From SIG480 sp045586595 (GTDB lineage: Bacteria > Bacillota > Clostridia > Oscillospirales > JAAYXM01): 49,799 nt of DNA. Position numbers and translations under genes: made by a program. Below are positions 24,392-32,630 of the stretch, piece by piece (position 1 is the stretch's first letter; each line of letters starts with the position of its first letter). The notes under the pieces are model-generated. The model was given only the letters and a program-made list of their open reading frames with translations. It was not told where the DNA came from and did not search any database. The stretch covers positions 1-49,799 of the forward strand of contig JAZNAQ010000015.1 in NCBI GenBank assembly GCA_045586595.1. Reading direction: 5' to 3'.

Positions 24392-25086
24392 TAGAACTTC
24401 TGGACGTTTACAAAATTTATGACGAGGGCGAAAACGAAGTCCGTGCTCTCGACGGGGTTACCTTCCGTATTGCAGAGGGTGAGTTTGTCGCCATAGTCGG
24501 AAAGTCCGGTTCAGGCAAATCTACCTGCATGAACATCATAGGCGCACTTGATGTCCCTACCCGTGGCACATACAAGCTTAACGGAACTGATGTTTCAACG
24601 CTGACCGACAACGAGCTTGCAACTATAAGAAACAAAACTCTCGGCTTTATCTTTCAACAATATAACCTTATATCAAAAAGCAATATATACGAAAACGTTG
24701 AGCTGCCTTTAATTTATCAGGGCGTGCCCTCATCAAAAAGAAAAGAGATGGTTATTGCATCGCTTGAGCGAGTCGGGCTTGCAGACAGAGCCCGTCATAT
24801 GCCAAACCAGCTCTCAGGTGGGCAACAGCAACGTGTATCTATTGCACGTGCTCTCGCCGCAAACCCACCCGTAATACTGGCCGATGAGCCCACAGGCGCG
24901 CTCGACTCAAAAACAGGCAAGGATGTTATGAAGTTCCTTATGCGCCTCAATGAGGACGGTAAAACCATCATACTAATAACTCATGACAACAGCATCGCAG
25001 AATGTGCAAAGCGTATTATACGCATCCATGACGGAAAAGTTATATCAGACGAACCAAATGTCCCAAAGCCTGAAAACCTTGAGTAG
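24388..25086 (+). CDS. MacB/LolD-type ABC transporter ATPase
   Basis: The 232-residue ATPase has Walker A GKSGSGKST (about residues 38-46), the Q-loop FIFQQYNLI, signature LSGGQQQR, Walker B VILADEPTGALD and the H-loop ITHD. It is of the MacB/LolD (FtsE-like) class that drives type VII mechanotransmission exporters rather than classic transport through the membrane. The start codon overlaps the adaptor stop (ATGA), and the permease follows after 15 bases. Together with the adaptor and permease it forms a tripartite exporter for peptides, antimicrobials or lipoproteins; the substrate is unknown. Confidence 0.93.
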   Translation: MIELLDVYKIYDEGENEVRALDGVTFRIAEGEFVAIVGKSGSGKSTCMNIIGALDVPTRGTYKLNGTDVSTLTDNELATIRNKTLGFIFQQYNLISKSNIYENVELPLIYQGVPSSKRKEMVIASLERVGLADRARHMPNQLSGGQQQRVSIARALAANPPVILADEPTGALDSKTGKDVMKFLMRLNEDGKTIILITHDNSIAECAKRIIRIHDGKVISDEPNVPKPENLE

Positions 25087-25101
25087 CGCGGAGGTAAATC
25101 T

Positions 25102-26280
25102 ATGAATATACAACAATGTTTAAAGCTCGCGCTAAAGAGTATCTCGGGCAACAAGATGCGCTCATTTCTCACAATGCTGGGTGTTATCATAGGCATTGCA
25201 TCCGTTATAACACTCGTAAGTGTTGTTCAGGGCTTTTCGGACGATATGGTATCTGCTTTTGACTCAATCGGTACAAACAATATTACGGTCACCCTCACCG
25301 GGCGTGGCGGTAACATGAACATAAAGCCCGAAGAAATGCTTGAGCTTGCAGATGACAACCCTGAATTATTTACAAACGTCAGCCCGACTGTTAATATTAA
25401 CGGTGCAACAGTCAAATACGGTTCAACAAACATCACATCTGTCATTTACGGCGGAAACGAGGAGTTTGCCGAGATTAAAGACTACGCCGTCTCAAACGGA
25501 AGATTTATCTCATACATCGACACTAGCAACCGAAATTATGTATGCGTTATAGGAACATATGTCGCAAACGAGCTTTTCGGAACAGGCGACCCCATCGGAA
25601 AAATTCTGAAGATAAACGGCTCGGCATATACGATAATCGGGCTTCTTGAAGAAGAAGGCGACAGCACTGAGACCAGCGCAGACAATATGGTTATTATCCC
25701 ATACTCTGCGGCTTCACGCCTGGCAAGGAACGCAACAATTTCAAGCTATACATACGTTGCATCGGACTCATCGACCATCGAGCCTGCAAAAGAAGTGCTC
25801 GAGGATTATCTGTATGATGTTTTTGAAGACGAAGATGCATATAACATATCAAACCTCTCGCAGCTTGTAGACAGCATCACAGAGCTTACTGACACGCTTG
25901 CACTTGTACTTGCCGGAATCGCGGCAATTTCGCTTCTTGTTGGCGGAATAGGAATAATGAATATTATGCTTGTCTCCGTCACTGAGCGCACACGCGAAAT
26001 AGGCATACGCAAGGCAATCGGAGGGAAACGGCGTGACATTCTCTCTCAATTCGTAATAGAGGCAATTATCACGAGCGGCCTCGGCGGAGTTATAGGAATA
26101 ATCGTCGGTGCTGTTTTATCCACAATACTCGCAAGCGTTCTCGGAGTTTCGGGGGGCGTTTCCGTCTCGGCGATTATCCTCTCCTTCTCCGTTTCCGTCC
26201 TTATCGGAATTCTTTTCGGATACTTCCCGGCGGCAAAAGCGTCAAAGCTAAACCCGATTGACGCTTTGCGTCACGACTGA
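25102..26280 (+). CDS. MacB/FtsX-family ABC transporter permease
   Basis: The 392-residue product has one N-terminal membrane segment (about residues 20-40, GNKMRSFLTMLGVIIGIASVITLVSVVQGF), a large extracytoplasmic MacB-type core domain (about 45-260), and three C-terminal membrane segments with the conserved loop TERTREIGIRKAIGGKRRDI and a terminal PAAKASKLNPIDALRHD. This is the standard four-segment MacB permease. AGGAGG-like GCGGAGG lies before the ATG. It is the third gene of the operon and is followed after 23 bases by an S-layer-homology protein gene. Confidence 0.92.
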   Translation: MNIQQCLKLALKSISGNKMRSFLTMLGVIIGIASVITLVSVVQGFSDDMVSAFDSIGTNNITVTLTGRGGNMNIKPEEMLELADDNPELFTNVSPTVNINGATVKYGSTNITSVIYGGNEEFAEIKDYAVSNGRFISYIDTSNRNYVCVIGTYVANELFGTGDPIGKILKINGSAYTIIGLLEEEGDSTETSADNMVIIPYSAASRLARNATISSYTYVASDSSTIEPAKEVLEDYLYDVFEDEDAYNISNLSQLVDSITELTDTLALVLAGIAAISLLVGGIGIMNIMLVSVTERTREIGIRKAIGGKRRDILSQFVIEAIITSGLGGVIGIIVGAVLSTILASVLGVSGGVSVSAIILSFSVSVLIGILFGYFPAAKASKLNPIDALRHD

Positions 26281-26303
26281 TAAATCAAGGGGGCAAATGA
26301 ATT

Positions 26304-28157
26304 ATGAAAAAGTTTATCTCACTCATCCTTACAGCAATCACGCTTATGTCATTTACAGCTCCTGCCATAGCTTCAAACCTCCCGGCAGACGATGACATTG
26401 AGACAATACTCGATGTCATGGGCATTATGACATATGATGCAAAAGGTAATTTTAACGAAGGCCAGTACGTAACACGCGCAGCACTTGCAAAGATTCTCGT
26501 CACCTCGTCACAATACAAAGGTGCTGCAACGGCGACCTCCAGAATATCACCGTTTGCAGACGTAATGTACACACACTGGGGCGCGCCTTACATAAGCGTT
26601 GCATCTAAAAACAAGTTCATGACCGGGTATTCAGACGGGTCCTTCCGCCCGGACAAAAGCATTCTCTACGAGGAGGCTCTAAGCGCAATGCTCAGACTTC
26701 TCGGCTACACAAGCGCTGACTATACCGGCGCATACCCTGCAGGGCAGATTGCGAAAGCTTCTGACATCGGTCTTTCAGATGGCGTTAATATCTCTGCGGG
26801 AAGCTCTATCCAAAGAAGTGAAATGGCAAAACTCATATATAATATGCTTAATACACCCGCCAAGGGCGAAACAAAAATCTATGCACAAACACTTGGCTAT
26901 ACACCATCAAGCGAGATGCTCACAATCGGAGATGTGCTTGAAGACAATGTTACGGGACCTGTAACAGTAAAGGCAGGAACAATTTCTTCGCTCGGTCTTT
27001 CTTCTCCGAGAGTTTACAGAAACGGCAGTACCGCACCCCTCTCAGACATCGACAACTACGACGTAATTTACTACAGCAAAAAGAGCAATGCCATCTGGGC
27101 ATATTCGCAGAAGGTTTCAGGGCTTCTTGAGGCAATCAACCCCAACAAAGAGACCCCCACATCAGTAACAGTAGCAGGTGTCACATATCAACTCCCATAT
27201 TATGCGGCGCAACGTGCATTCGGGCTTGACGGGCTCAACGTTGGCGAGACGGTAACCATGCTTCTTGACAAAAACGGCAGTGTGTGTGACGCATATGAGG
27301 CAGGCTCACTCTATGAGTCAATAATAGGTGTTGTTACAAATGTATCAGCAAAATCGACAACAGCCTCAGACGGAACAAAGACAAGTGCATACTACGCCAC
27401 AATCCTCACCCTTGACGGAAGCACCGTAGACATACAGCAACCGAACGACTCGACATCTCTTGTAGGGTATGCAGTAGAAGTAAACTACTCGACCGGCAAA
27501 ATCCGCGCCTTAACAAACGCTAGTGGCGCTACATCCGGCTATATCAATGCAAATGGATATTTATGGGGAAACACCCCTCTTTCACAAAACATCAAGCTTC
27601 TTGAGATGGACGATAACGGAAACATCATTTCACTGAGCCTTTCACGTCTTGATGGTGTAAACCTTAAGTCTGAAAAAGTCCTGCTCATGTCTAAAAACTC
27701 ATCCGGCGCAATCGACGGACTCATCATCAAGAACGTAACAGGTGACACACATAAGTACGGCATTATCACATCGGTCAACAAGCAGATGTCAAAAGAAGGC
27801 ACAATCATCTCATACACATACAACTATGACCTCGGCGGAGTGCGCGGCAACGTAGCTCTTAAAACAGTCGGCCTTGATGTAGGTCCATGCGTATTTAAAT
27901 ACAAAGACGGAGAGCTTATTGAGGTAAAGAACCTTACGCGAGCCGACAATATAACACTTATTACTCCGTCATACGTTACACTCAACGGCAATGTAAAACA
28001 CAAAATCTCTCCGAATGTTCTTGTATACAAGGTCGTTGACGACTCAAAAATCCTGACAACGCTTGACGAGGCAGTATCATATGACGGAACAGTCTGGGCG
28101 TTCTACGACAAAATCCAGTCAGAAGGCGGGCTTGTACGAGTAATTTATCTTAAGTAA
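26304..28157 (+). CDS. S-layer homology (SLH) domain protein, secreted
   Basis: The 617-residue product starts with a signal peptide (about residues 1-24, KKFISLILTAITLMSFTAPAIA) and has three SLH-like repeats in its first 190 residues. The clearest is PFADVMYTHWGAPYISVASKNKFMTGYSDGSFRPDKSILYEEALSAMLRLLGY; another ends IQRSEMAKLIYNMLNTP. SLH domains hold proteins to pyruvylated wall polymers. The remaining 420 residues are beta-rich with repeated AxxGxxxG-like turns and no family I recognise. It is the last gene of the export operon, and its product may be processed or assembled with help from the adaptor/MacB complex, but this is inference from position alone. A strong shared terminator follows. 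Confidence 0.85.
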   Translation: MKKFISLILTAITLMSFTAPAIASNLPADDDIETILDVMGIMTYDAKGNFNEGQYVTRAALAKILVTSSQYKGAATATSRISPFADVMYTHWGAPYISVASKNKFMTGYSDGSFRPDKSILYEEALSAMLRLLGYTSADYTGAYPAGQIAKASDIGLSDGVNISAGSSIQRSEMAKLIYNMLNTPAKGETKIYAQTLGYTPSSEMLTIGDVLEDNVTGPVTVKAGTISSLGLSSPRVYRNGSTAPLSDIDNYDVIYYSKKSNAIWAYSQKVSGLLEAINPNKETPTSVTVAGVTYQLPYYAAQRAFGLDGLNVGETVTMLLDKNGSVCDAYEAGSLYESIIGVVTNVSAKSTTASDGTKTSAYYATILTLDGSTVDIQQPNDSTSLVGYAVEVNYSTGKIRALTNASGATSGYINANGYLWGNTPLSQNIKLLEMDDNGNIISLSLSRLDGVNLKSEKVLLMSKNSSGAIDGLIIKNVTGDTHKYGIITSVNKQMSKEGTIISYTYNYDLGGVRGNVALKTVGLDVGPCVFKYKDGELIEVKNLTRADNITLITPSYVTLNGNVKHKISPNVLVYKVVDDSKILTTLDEAVSYDGTVWAFYDKIQSEGGLVRVIYLK

Positions 28158-28168
28158 CTATATAAAAT

Positions 28169-28206
28169 AAAAAACTCTGTGCGAAATCATTCGCACAGAG
28201 TTTTTT
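28169..28206. terminator. Shared terminator of convergent SLH and aconitase-family genes
   Basis: A perfect 17-base-pair stem (28169-28185 with 28190-28206, core ACTCTGTGCGAA) with a 4-base loop and flanking A- and T-runs is the strongest terminator in the window, active in both directions. It ends the SLH gene (plus) and the aconitase-family gene (minus). Confidence 0.95.
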
Positions 28207-28213
28207 ATTTAAT

Positions 28214-30460
28214 TTACTTTGAATAGTAGTTTATAAGGCAACCGGAGAGGATTATGTCGCGCTCCTCACGCGTAAGTGCTGGAAGTCTGAGCGTAATCTC
28301 ACGGCTTTCTCCGTTCTTTATAAGACGCGCCTTTACCTCTTCGGCATCTCCGAGAAGAATATCGCGGATACCCTCGATGTAGATTAAGTCATTTGCCTCG
28401 ATTCCGCAGGTATCAGCCTCGTCGAGAACAAACGGAAGCATACCCCAGTTTACAACATTTGAGCGGTAACGCTTTGTTGCATACTCCCTTGCGATATTTG
28501 CAACACCTCCGAGAACTCTCTGGCAGGATGCCGCCTGCTCTCGTGCAGACCCGTCGCCGGGTTTGAGCGCAAACACTGCTGTGCCCACGGATGTTTTTGA
28601 CATATCAATACCTTCTATACCAAACATATCAAGAGCATCTGCATTTCCCTCGCGGCGAGAAAGCTCTGCCGCGTATACAGCCTTTGCACGGCCTACATAT
28701 TCGGGGTCTTTTCTTGAGAGCGCAAAGCTTGCAAGCTTTATCGGATTAGAACGGTATGATGAAGTTTCTCCCGAAGGAATAAGCTCATCTGTAGTTGTTA
28801 CCGGGTCATAAATAGCACTTGCTACGGAAATGAGGAGGTTATCCGTCATACCTATCATCTTCGGCCAGTCTGCAATGTTCGGGCCAAACTTAAGCTCATG
28901 CTCAGGCTGAGGCTTGCCTACGCCGTAATATATGCGGCTCTTGTAGGGAGTTGCATCATAGCTGTACTTCTCATCCTGCAGGTCAAGCGGGATGTTTTCA
29001 AGCTCGAATGCAGACGTAAGCTCTCCGCCGTTGAGCGCAGTAGCAGCAATGGAACGCGCATCCATAAGGGCGACGTATGAAATCTGCCCGTCACCCGGCT
29101 TTGAGCCCTCACGGTTCGGGAAGTTGCGCGTTGCATGGCGGATGGAGAGTGCTCCGTTTGCAGGAACATCACCTGCGCCAAAGCACGGGCCGCAGAAGCA
29201 AGAGCGAATGCTTACGCCAGATGCTGTAAGGTCGGCAAGTGTGCCGTCACGCATGAGCTCCATCGACATCGGCGAGCTTGCGGGGTATACCGAGAGCCAG
29301 AAGGCGCCGTCACCCGTGGTTGCGCCCTTTAAGATATCGCGTACTCGGTGGATGTTCTGGAAAAGACCACCTGAGCAACCGCCGACAAATCCCTGGTCTA
29401 CATAGAGCTTGCCGTCGCGGATTTTATTAAGAAGCGATACCTTTTTATCATCAATACCGAGCATCTCTTTAGCGTCGCGGTCAACTGTTGAGAGTATGTC
29501 GGAAAGATTTTTCTTAAGGTCTGAAATCTTGTATGCATTAGACGGATGGAACGGAAGCGCTATCATCGGCTCAACCTTTGAGAGGTCTACTCTTACAGCG
29601 CAGTCATAGTATGCGCCGGAGCCCGGATGAAGCGGCTTGTATTCGTCTGCTCTGCCATGCGTTGTCAAAAAGTCGCATACAGTCTTGTCCGTCTCCCAGA
29701 TAGAGGACAGGCAGGACGTTTCGGTTGTCATAACATCAATGCCGTTTCTGAAGTCCATGCTTAAGTTTGCAATACCCGGGCCTACAAACTCCATAATCTT
29801 ATTCTTGACAGCGCCGTCCTTGAATACTGCACCAATTATTGCAAGCGCTATATCCTGAGGGCCGACACCGGGGCGTGGAGCGCCTTCGAGGTATACGCAA
29901 ACAACCTCGGGGTATGCGATGTTATATGTCTTTGAAAGAAGCTGGCGAGCAAGCTCAGGGCCACCCTCACCTATTGAGATTGAGCCCAATGCACCGTAGC
30001 GCGTATGTGAGTCGGAGGCGAGAATCATCTTGCCGCAGCCTGCATATCTCTCACGCATATACTGGTGAATAACCGCCTGATGTGCCGGAACAAATTCACC
30101 GCCGTATTTCTTAGCAGCAGAGAGACCGAAGATGTGGTCGTCCTCGTTTATTGTTCCACCAACTGCACAAAGGCTGTTATGGCAGTTTGTGAGCACATAC
30201 GGAAGCGGGAACTTGTCAAGACCAGATGCACGCGCAGTCTGAATAATGCCGACATATGTAATGTCGTGCGATGCCATAGCATCAAATTTAATTTTGAGCG
30301 CACTCATATCATCGGAGGTGTTGTGCTCCTTGAGTATGGAGTACGCCATAGTTTTCTTTTTAGCCTCGCTCGGCGCGTCAAACCCGAGCATACTTGCGTC
30401 TTTAATAGAGAGCAGAGAGCCATCCTTTAAATAGACGCCGTTTTTTATTACTGAAACCAT
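28214..30460 (-). CDS. Aconitase-family hydratase, YbhJ-like
   Basis: The 748-residue protein belongs to the aconitase superfamily and resembles E. coli YbhJ, whose function is unknown. Both domains are present: the N-terminal iron-sulfur domain with DSHTRYGALGSISIGEGGPEL and the swivel part near the C terminus (KRYRSNVVNWGMLPFVLDEADTCGIEANDLIYIEG). The cluster cysteines are kept: one in GGCSGGLFQN (about residue 359) and two in SCFCGPCFGAG (about 421-425). So it probably binds a [4Fe-4S] cluster and may hydrate or isomerise a carboxylic acid other than citrate. It is monocistronic between a shared terminator and a short gap to a small membrane protein gene. Confidence 0.82.
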   Translation of the reverse strand: MVSVIKNGVYLKDGSLLSIKDASMLGFDAPSEAKKKTMAYSILKEHNTSDDMSALKIKFDAMASHDITYVGIIQTARASGLDKFPLPYVLTNCHNSLCAVGGTINEDDHIFGLSAAKKYGGEFVPAHQAVIHQYMRERYAGCGKMILASDSHTRYGALGSISIGEGGPELARQLLSKTYNIAYPEVVCVYLEGAPRPGVGPQDIALAIIGAVFKDGAVKNKIMEFVGPGIANLSMDFRNGIDVMTTETSCLSSIWETDKTVCDFLTTHGRADEYKPLHPGSGAYYDCAVRVDLSKVEPMIALPFHPSNAYKISDLKKNLSDILSTVDRDAKEMLGIDDKKVSLLNKIRDGKLYVDQGFVGGCSGGLFQNIHRVRDILKGATTGDGAFWLSVYPASSPMSMELMRDGTLADLTASGVSIRSCFCGPCFGAGDVPANGALSIRHATRNFPNREGSKPGDGQISYVALMDARSIAATALNGGELTSAFELENIPLDLQDEKYSYDATPYKSRIYYGVGKPQPEHELKFGPNIADWPKMIGMTDNLLISVASAIYDPVTTTDELIPSGETSSYRSNPIKLASFALSRKDPEYVGRAKAVYAAELSRREGNADALDMFGIEGIDMSKTSVGTAVFALKPGDGSAREQAASCQRVLGGVANIAREYATKRYRSNVVNWGMLPFVLDEADTCGIEANDLIYIEGIRDILLGDAEEVKARLIKNGESREITLRLPALTREERDIILSGCLINYYSK

Positions 30461-30501
30461 TTTTTAACATCCTTTCAAGGGGTCGTACTATTACAGGTAG
30501 T

Positions 30502-30873
30502 TTAATTATAGACCAAAGAACAGTTAAAATCAAGGTAATTTTGAAGTATATTCTTAAGAAGCTGCGGTTCAATTTCTCTGCCGTTTAGAGAAAGTCTTAT
30601 CAGGCTGTTATCACCGTTTTCTTCCATTGAAAAAACAAGCTTGAGCGTATCGGGAATGAAGCTTGAAGCAAGCAGTGTTCTGCCGCCGAGTTCCACACCA
30701 CTCTTGCCAAGAAGCTCAATTATTTTTTCCTTTTCTACCGTGATGGAAACCTCAACCTCAGCATTTTTTTGGGCGACAGTCTCCTCACTGCGCCGTGATA
30801 CCGCAAAAAACACTGTTCCCGCAAGCGCAATCAGCGCAATAACAACCAAAACACCTTTAATTTTTGTATTCAT
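30502..30873 (-). CDS. Small single-pass membrane protein of unknown function
   Basis: A 123-residue protein with a basic start, one membrane segment (about residues 6-24, GVLVVIALIALAGTVFFAV) and a globular extracytoplasmic part of about 95 residues. No family is recognised. It lies 41 bases upstream of the aconitase-family gene and shares its direction, but a co-transcriptional link is unproven. The next upstream gene is divergent (spoIIGA), with a short gap of 93 bases, so spoIIG and this gene may share regulatory sequence. Confidence 0.6.
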   Translation of the reverse strand: MNTKIKGVLVVIALIALAGTVFFAVSRRSEETVAQKNAEVEVSITVEKEKIIELLGKSGVELGGRTLLASSFIPDTLKLVFSMEENGDNSLIRLSLNGREIEPQLLKNILQNYLDFNCSLVYN

Positions 30874-30910
30874 AAGCTCTCCCTCTCAAAATTTTTACTA
30901 ATATCATCTT

Positions 30911-30943
30911 TAGACATTTTTTACACCGCTTGTCAGATAAAAT
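30911..30943 (+). promoter_or_regulatory. Putative spoIIG promoter with Spo0A-box-like sites
   Basis: TAGACA (30911-30916) and TAAAAT (30938-30943) are 21 bases apart. The Spo0A-activated spoIIG promoter of B. subtilis is known for its long (22-base) spacing. TTGTCAGA (30930-30937) in the spacer matches the Spo0A consensus TTGTCRAA at 7 of 8 positions, and TTAGACAT over the -35 element matches its complement at 6 of 8. This is suggestive but weak. Confidence 0.4.
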
Positions 30944-30966
30944 AAATGACGGACGGTGAGGCTTGT

Positions 30967-31812
30967 GTGACAAAAACAATCTATGTTGACGTTCTTTTCC
31001 TTATAAATTTTATTATAAACTACCTTATTTTATTCGCATGCGCTAAGGTCGGCGCGGCAAGAATACGGCGGCTGAGGCTACTGTCAGGCGCGCTTATCGG
31101 CGCCGTTTACGGAGTTCTGGTATTCTTCCCCCACATTCCGTTTGCTACATCTTTCATTTCAAAGATTACAGTATCCTCAATTATGGTTATTTGTTCGTTT
31201 GGTGCAGCTAATCTTCTTAAAATGATTCTCTTGTTTCTTGCGGTATCGCTCGCCTTCGGAGGGGTGGTACTCGCCGCATCACTTCTTGGGCTCGGCAATT
31301 TTTTTGAAGTGAGAGACGGAGTCTACTATATACATATTTCAGTTTCTGAACTCCTTTTAAGCTCTGTTTTTGCATATCTCCTGCTCGCTCTTGTCTTCAG
31401 GCGTTCTGCCGCGCGCTCAGACAGAAAAACAAGCCGTGTCGACATATATGACGGCACCGCAAAAGTTGAGCTCACAGCGCTTAACGACACAGGAAACACG
31501 CTCCGTGACCCTGCGACAAATGCACCTGTTATAATATCGGATTATCTGACACTTCGAGAAATTCTGCCGCATGGTGCAAGGGCTGTACTTGACATAGCAT
31601 CGCGCGACACGTTTCCGCTCTCACTCGATAAATTATCTGAATTTGGTTCGTTCAAGCTCATCCCATACAAGACGGTAGGTATCCCATTCAAACTTATGCT
31701 CGCCTACCGCCCCGAACAGATCTTTTTTGACGGAAAGCTGATACCCGGTGCGCTCATTGCAATAAGCCCTGAACCTGTATCCGACGGCGGAGCATACTCA
31801 GCACTAATATAG
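30967..31812 (+). CDS. spoIIGA: SpoIIGA, pro-sigma-E processing protease
   Basis: SpoIIGA is a membrane aspartic protease that cuts the pro-peptide from sigma-E in the mother cell at the start of sporulation, once signalled by SpoIIR from the forespore. The 281-residue product has five N-terminal membrane segments (about residues 1-140) and a cytoplasmic protease half with the catalytic motif DTGN (ALNDTGNTLRDP). I chose the GTG at 30967, with GGTGAGG upstream, because it gives the family N terminus (V/M)TKTIYVDVLFLINFIIN; the frame starts seven codons earlier at an ATG without such a site. It precedes its substrate gene sigE by 13 bases, as in the spoIIG operon of Bacillus. Confidence 0.94.
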   Translation: MTKTIYVDVLFLINFIINYLILFACAKVGAARIRRLRLLSGALIGAVYGVLVFFPHIPFATSFISKITVSSIMVICSFGAANLLKMILLFLAVSLAFGGVVLAASLLGLGNFFEVRDGVYYIHISVSELLLSSVFAYLLLALVFRRSAARSDRKTSRVDIYDGTAKVELTALNDTGNTLRDPATNAPVIISDYLTLREILPHGARAVLDIASRDTFPLSLDKLSEFGSFKLIPYKTVGIPFKLMLAYRPEQIFFDGKLIPGALIAISPEPVSDGGAYSALI

Positions 31813-31825
31813 GAGGAATTCTGTT

Positions 31826-32533
31826 ATGAAATTTAAAATAACCCTTTATAAACTCCTTGCAAGGCTAAACTTAATATCTCCCGCGGCGATTATGTACATA
31901 TGCGGAAGCGACACTCTGCCCCCACCTCTCTCGCCCGAAGAGGAGGAGTACCTCATGGCGCGGCTTGAGACAGATTCTGAGAATGTACGCCGCACACTTA
32001 CAGAGCACAACCTACGTCTGGTTGTGTATATTGCGCGCAGGTTTGAAAACACAGGTATTGGAATCGAAGACCTTGTTTCTATCGGCACAATCGGCCTGAT
32101 CAAGGCAATAAACACCTATAAGCCTGAGAAAAAAATAAAGCTTGCAACATATGCCTCGCGCTGTATTGAAAACGAAATTCTTATGTATCTCAGAAAAAAT
32201 GCATCACAAAAATCAGAGATTTCGTTTGATGAGCCTCTAAACACCGACTGGGACGGAAACGAGCTTTTATTATCTGACATACTCGGCACAGAACCCGACA
32301 GCGTAATACGCCCCATAGAGGACGAAACCGACCGCGAGCTGCTCTTAAACGCGCTTGACAGCCTTTCTGAAAAAGAGCGGATAATAATAAAAATGCGCTT
32401 TGGACTTCAGGGTGAGCGAGAAAAAACTCAGAAAGAGGTTGCCGACCTTCTCGGTATATCACAGTCGTATATCTCACGGCTCGAAAAGAGAATAATAGCA
32501 CGGCTCAAAAGCGAAATTTTGCGACTCTTGTAA
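31826..32533 (+). CDS. sigE: RNA polymerase sporulation sigma factor sigma-E
   Basis: Early mother-cell sigma factor made as an inactive precursor. The 235-residue product begins with a basic and hydrophobic pro-sequence (MKFKITLYKLLARLNLISPAAIMYICGSDTLPPPLS); by analogy with B. subtilis, SpoIIGA would cut in this region, before the PPPLS motif. Region 2 (LRLVVYIARRFENTGIGIEDLVSIGTIGLIKAINTYKPEKKIKLATYASRCIENEILMYLR) and region 4 (ISQSYISRLEKRI) are intact. AGGAGG stands 9 bases before the ATG. It shares the transcript of spoIIGA and is followed by the sigG control region. Confidence 0.96.
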   Translation: MKFKITLYKLLARLNLISPAAIMYICGSDTLPPPLSPEEEEYLMARLETDSENVRRTLTEHNLRLVVYIARRFENTGIGIEDLVSIGTIGLIKAINTYKPEKKIKLATYASRCIENEILMYLRKNASQKSEISFDEPLNTDWDGNELLLSDILGTEPDSVIRPIEDETDRELLLNALDSLSEKERIIIKMRFGLQGEREKTQKEVADLLGISQSYISRLEKRIIARLKSEILRLL

Positions 32534-32565
32534 AATAATTTAAAAACTACATCCTGCTTTTTATC

Positions 32566-32595
32566 GTATTAAAAAAACCTCGCAAGGCAATAATG
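32566..32595 (+). promoter_or_regulatory. Sigma-F-type promoter of sigG
   Basis: GTATT (32566-32570), a 15-base spacer and GGCAATAATG (32586-32595) are visible. The -10 matches the known sigma-F consensus GGnnAnAHTR at every defined position, and the -35 matches GYWTA at four of five. Transcription would start near 32602, downstream of the left arm of the hairpin listed next. Confidence 0.75.
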
Positions 32596-32626
32596 ATAAC
32601 AGTCTTATTGCTTTGGGAGGTTTTTT
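32572..32626 (+). terminator. Hairpin between sigE and sigG: terminator that also hides the sigG ribosome site
   Basis: Bases 32572-32593 pair with 32605-32626 in one continuous register: 20 Watson-Crick pairs, one G-U and one mismatch, around an 11-base loop, with six A facing six T at the end. It can end the spoIIG transcript. The right arm contains the sigG ribosome site GGGAGG (32615-32620), so any readthrough message would have it base-paired, while messages from the sigma-F promoter lack the left arm. Confidence 0.85.
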
Positions 32627-32630
32627 AATT

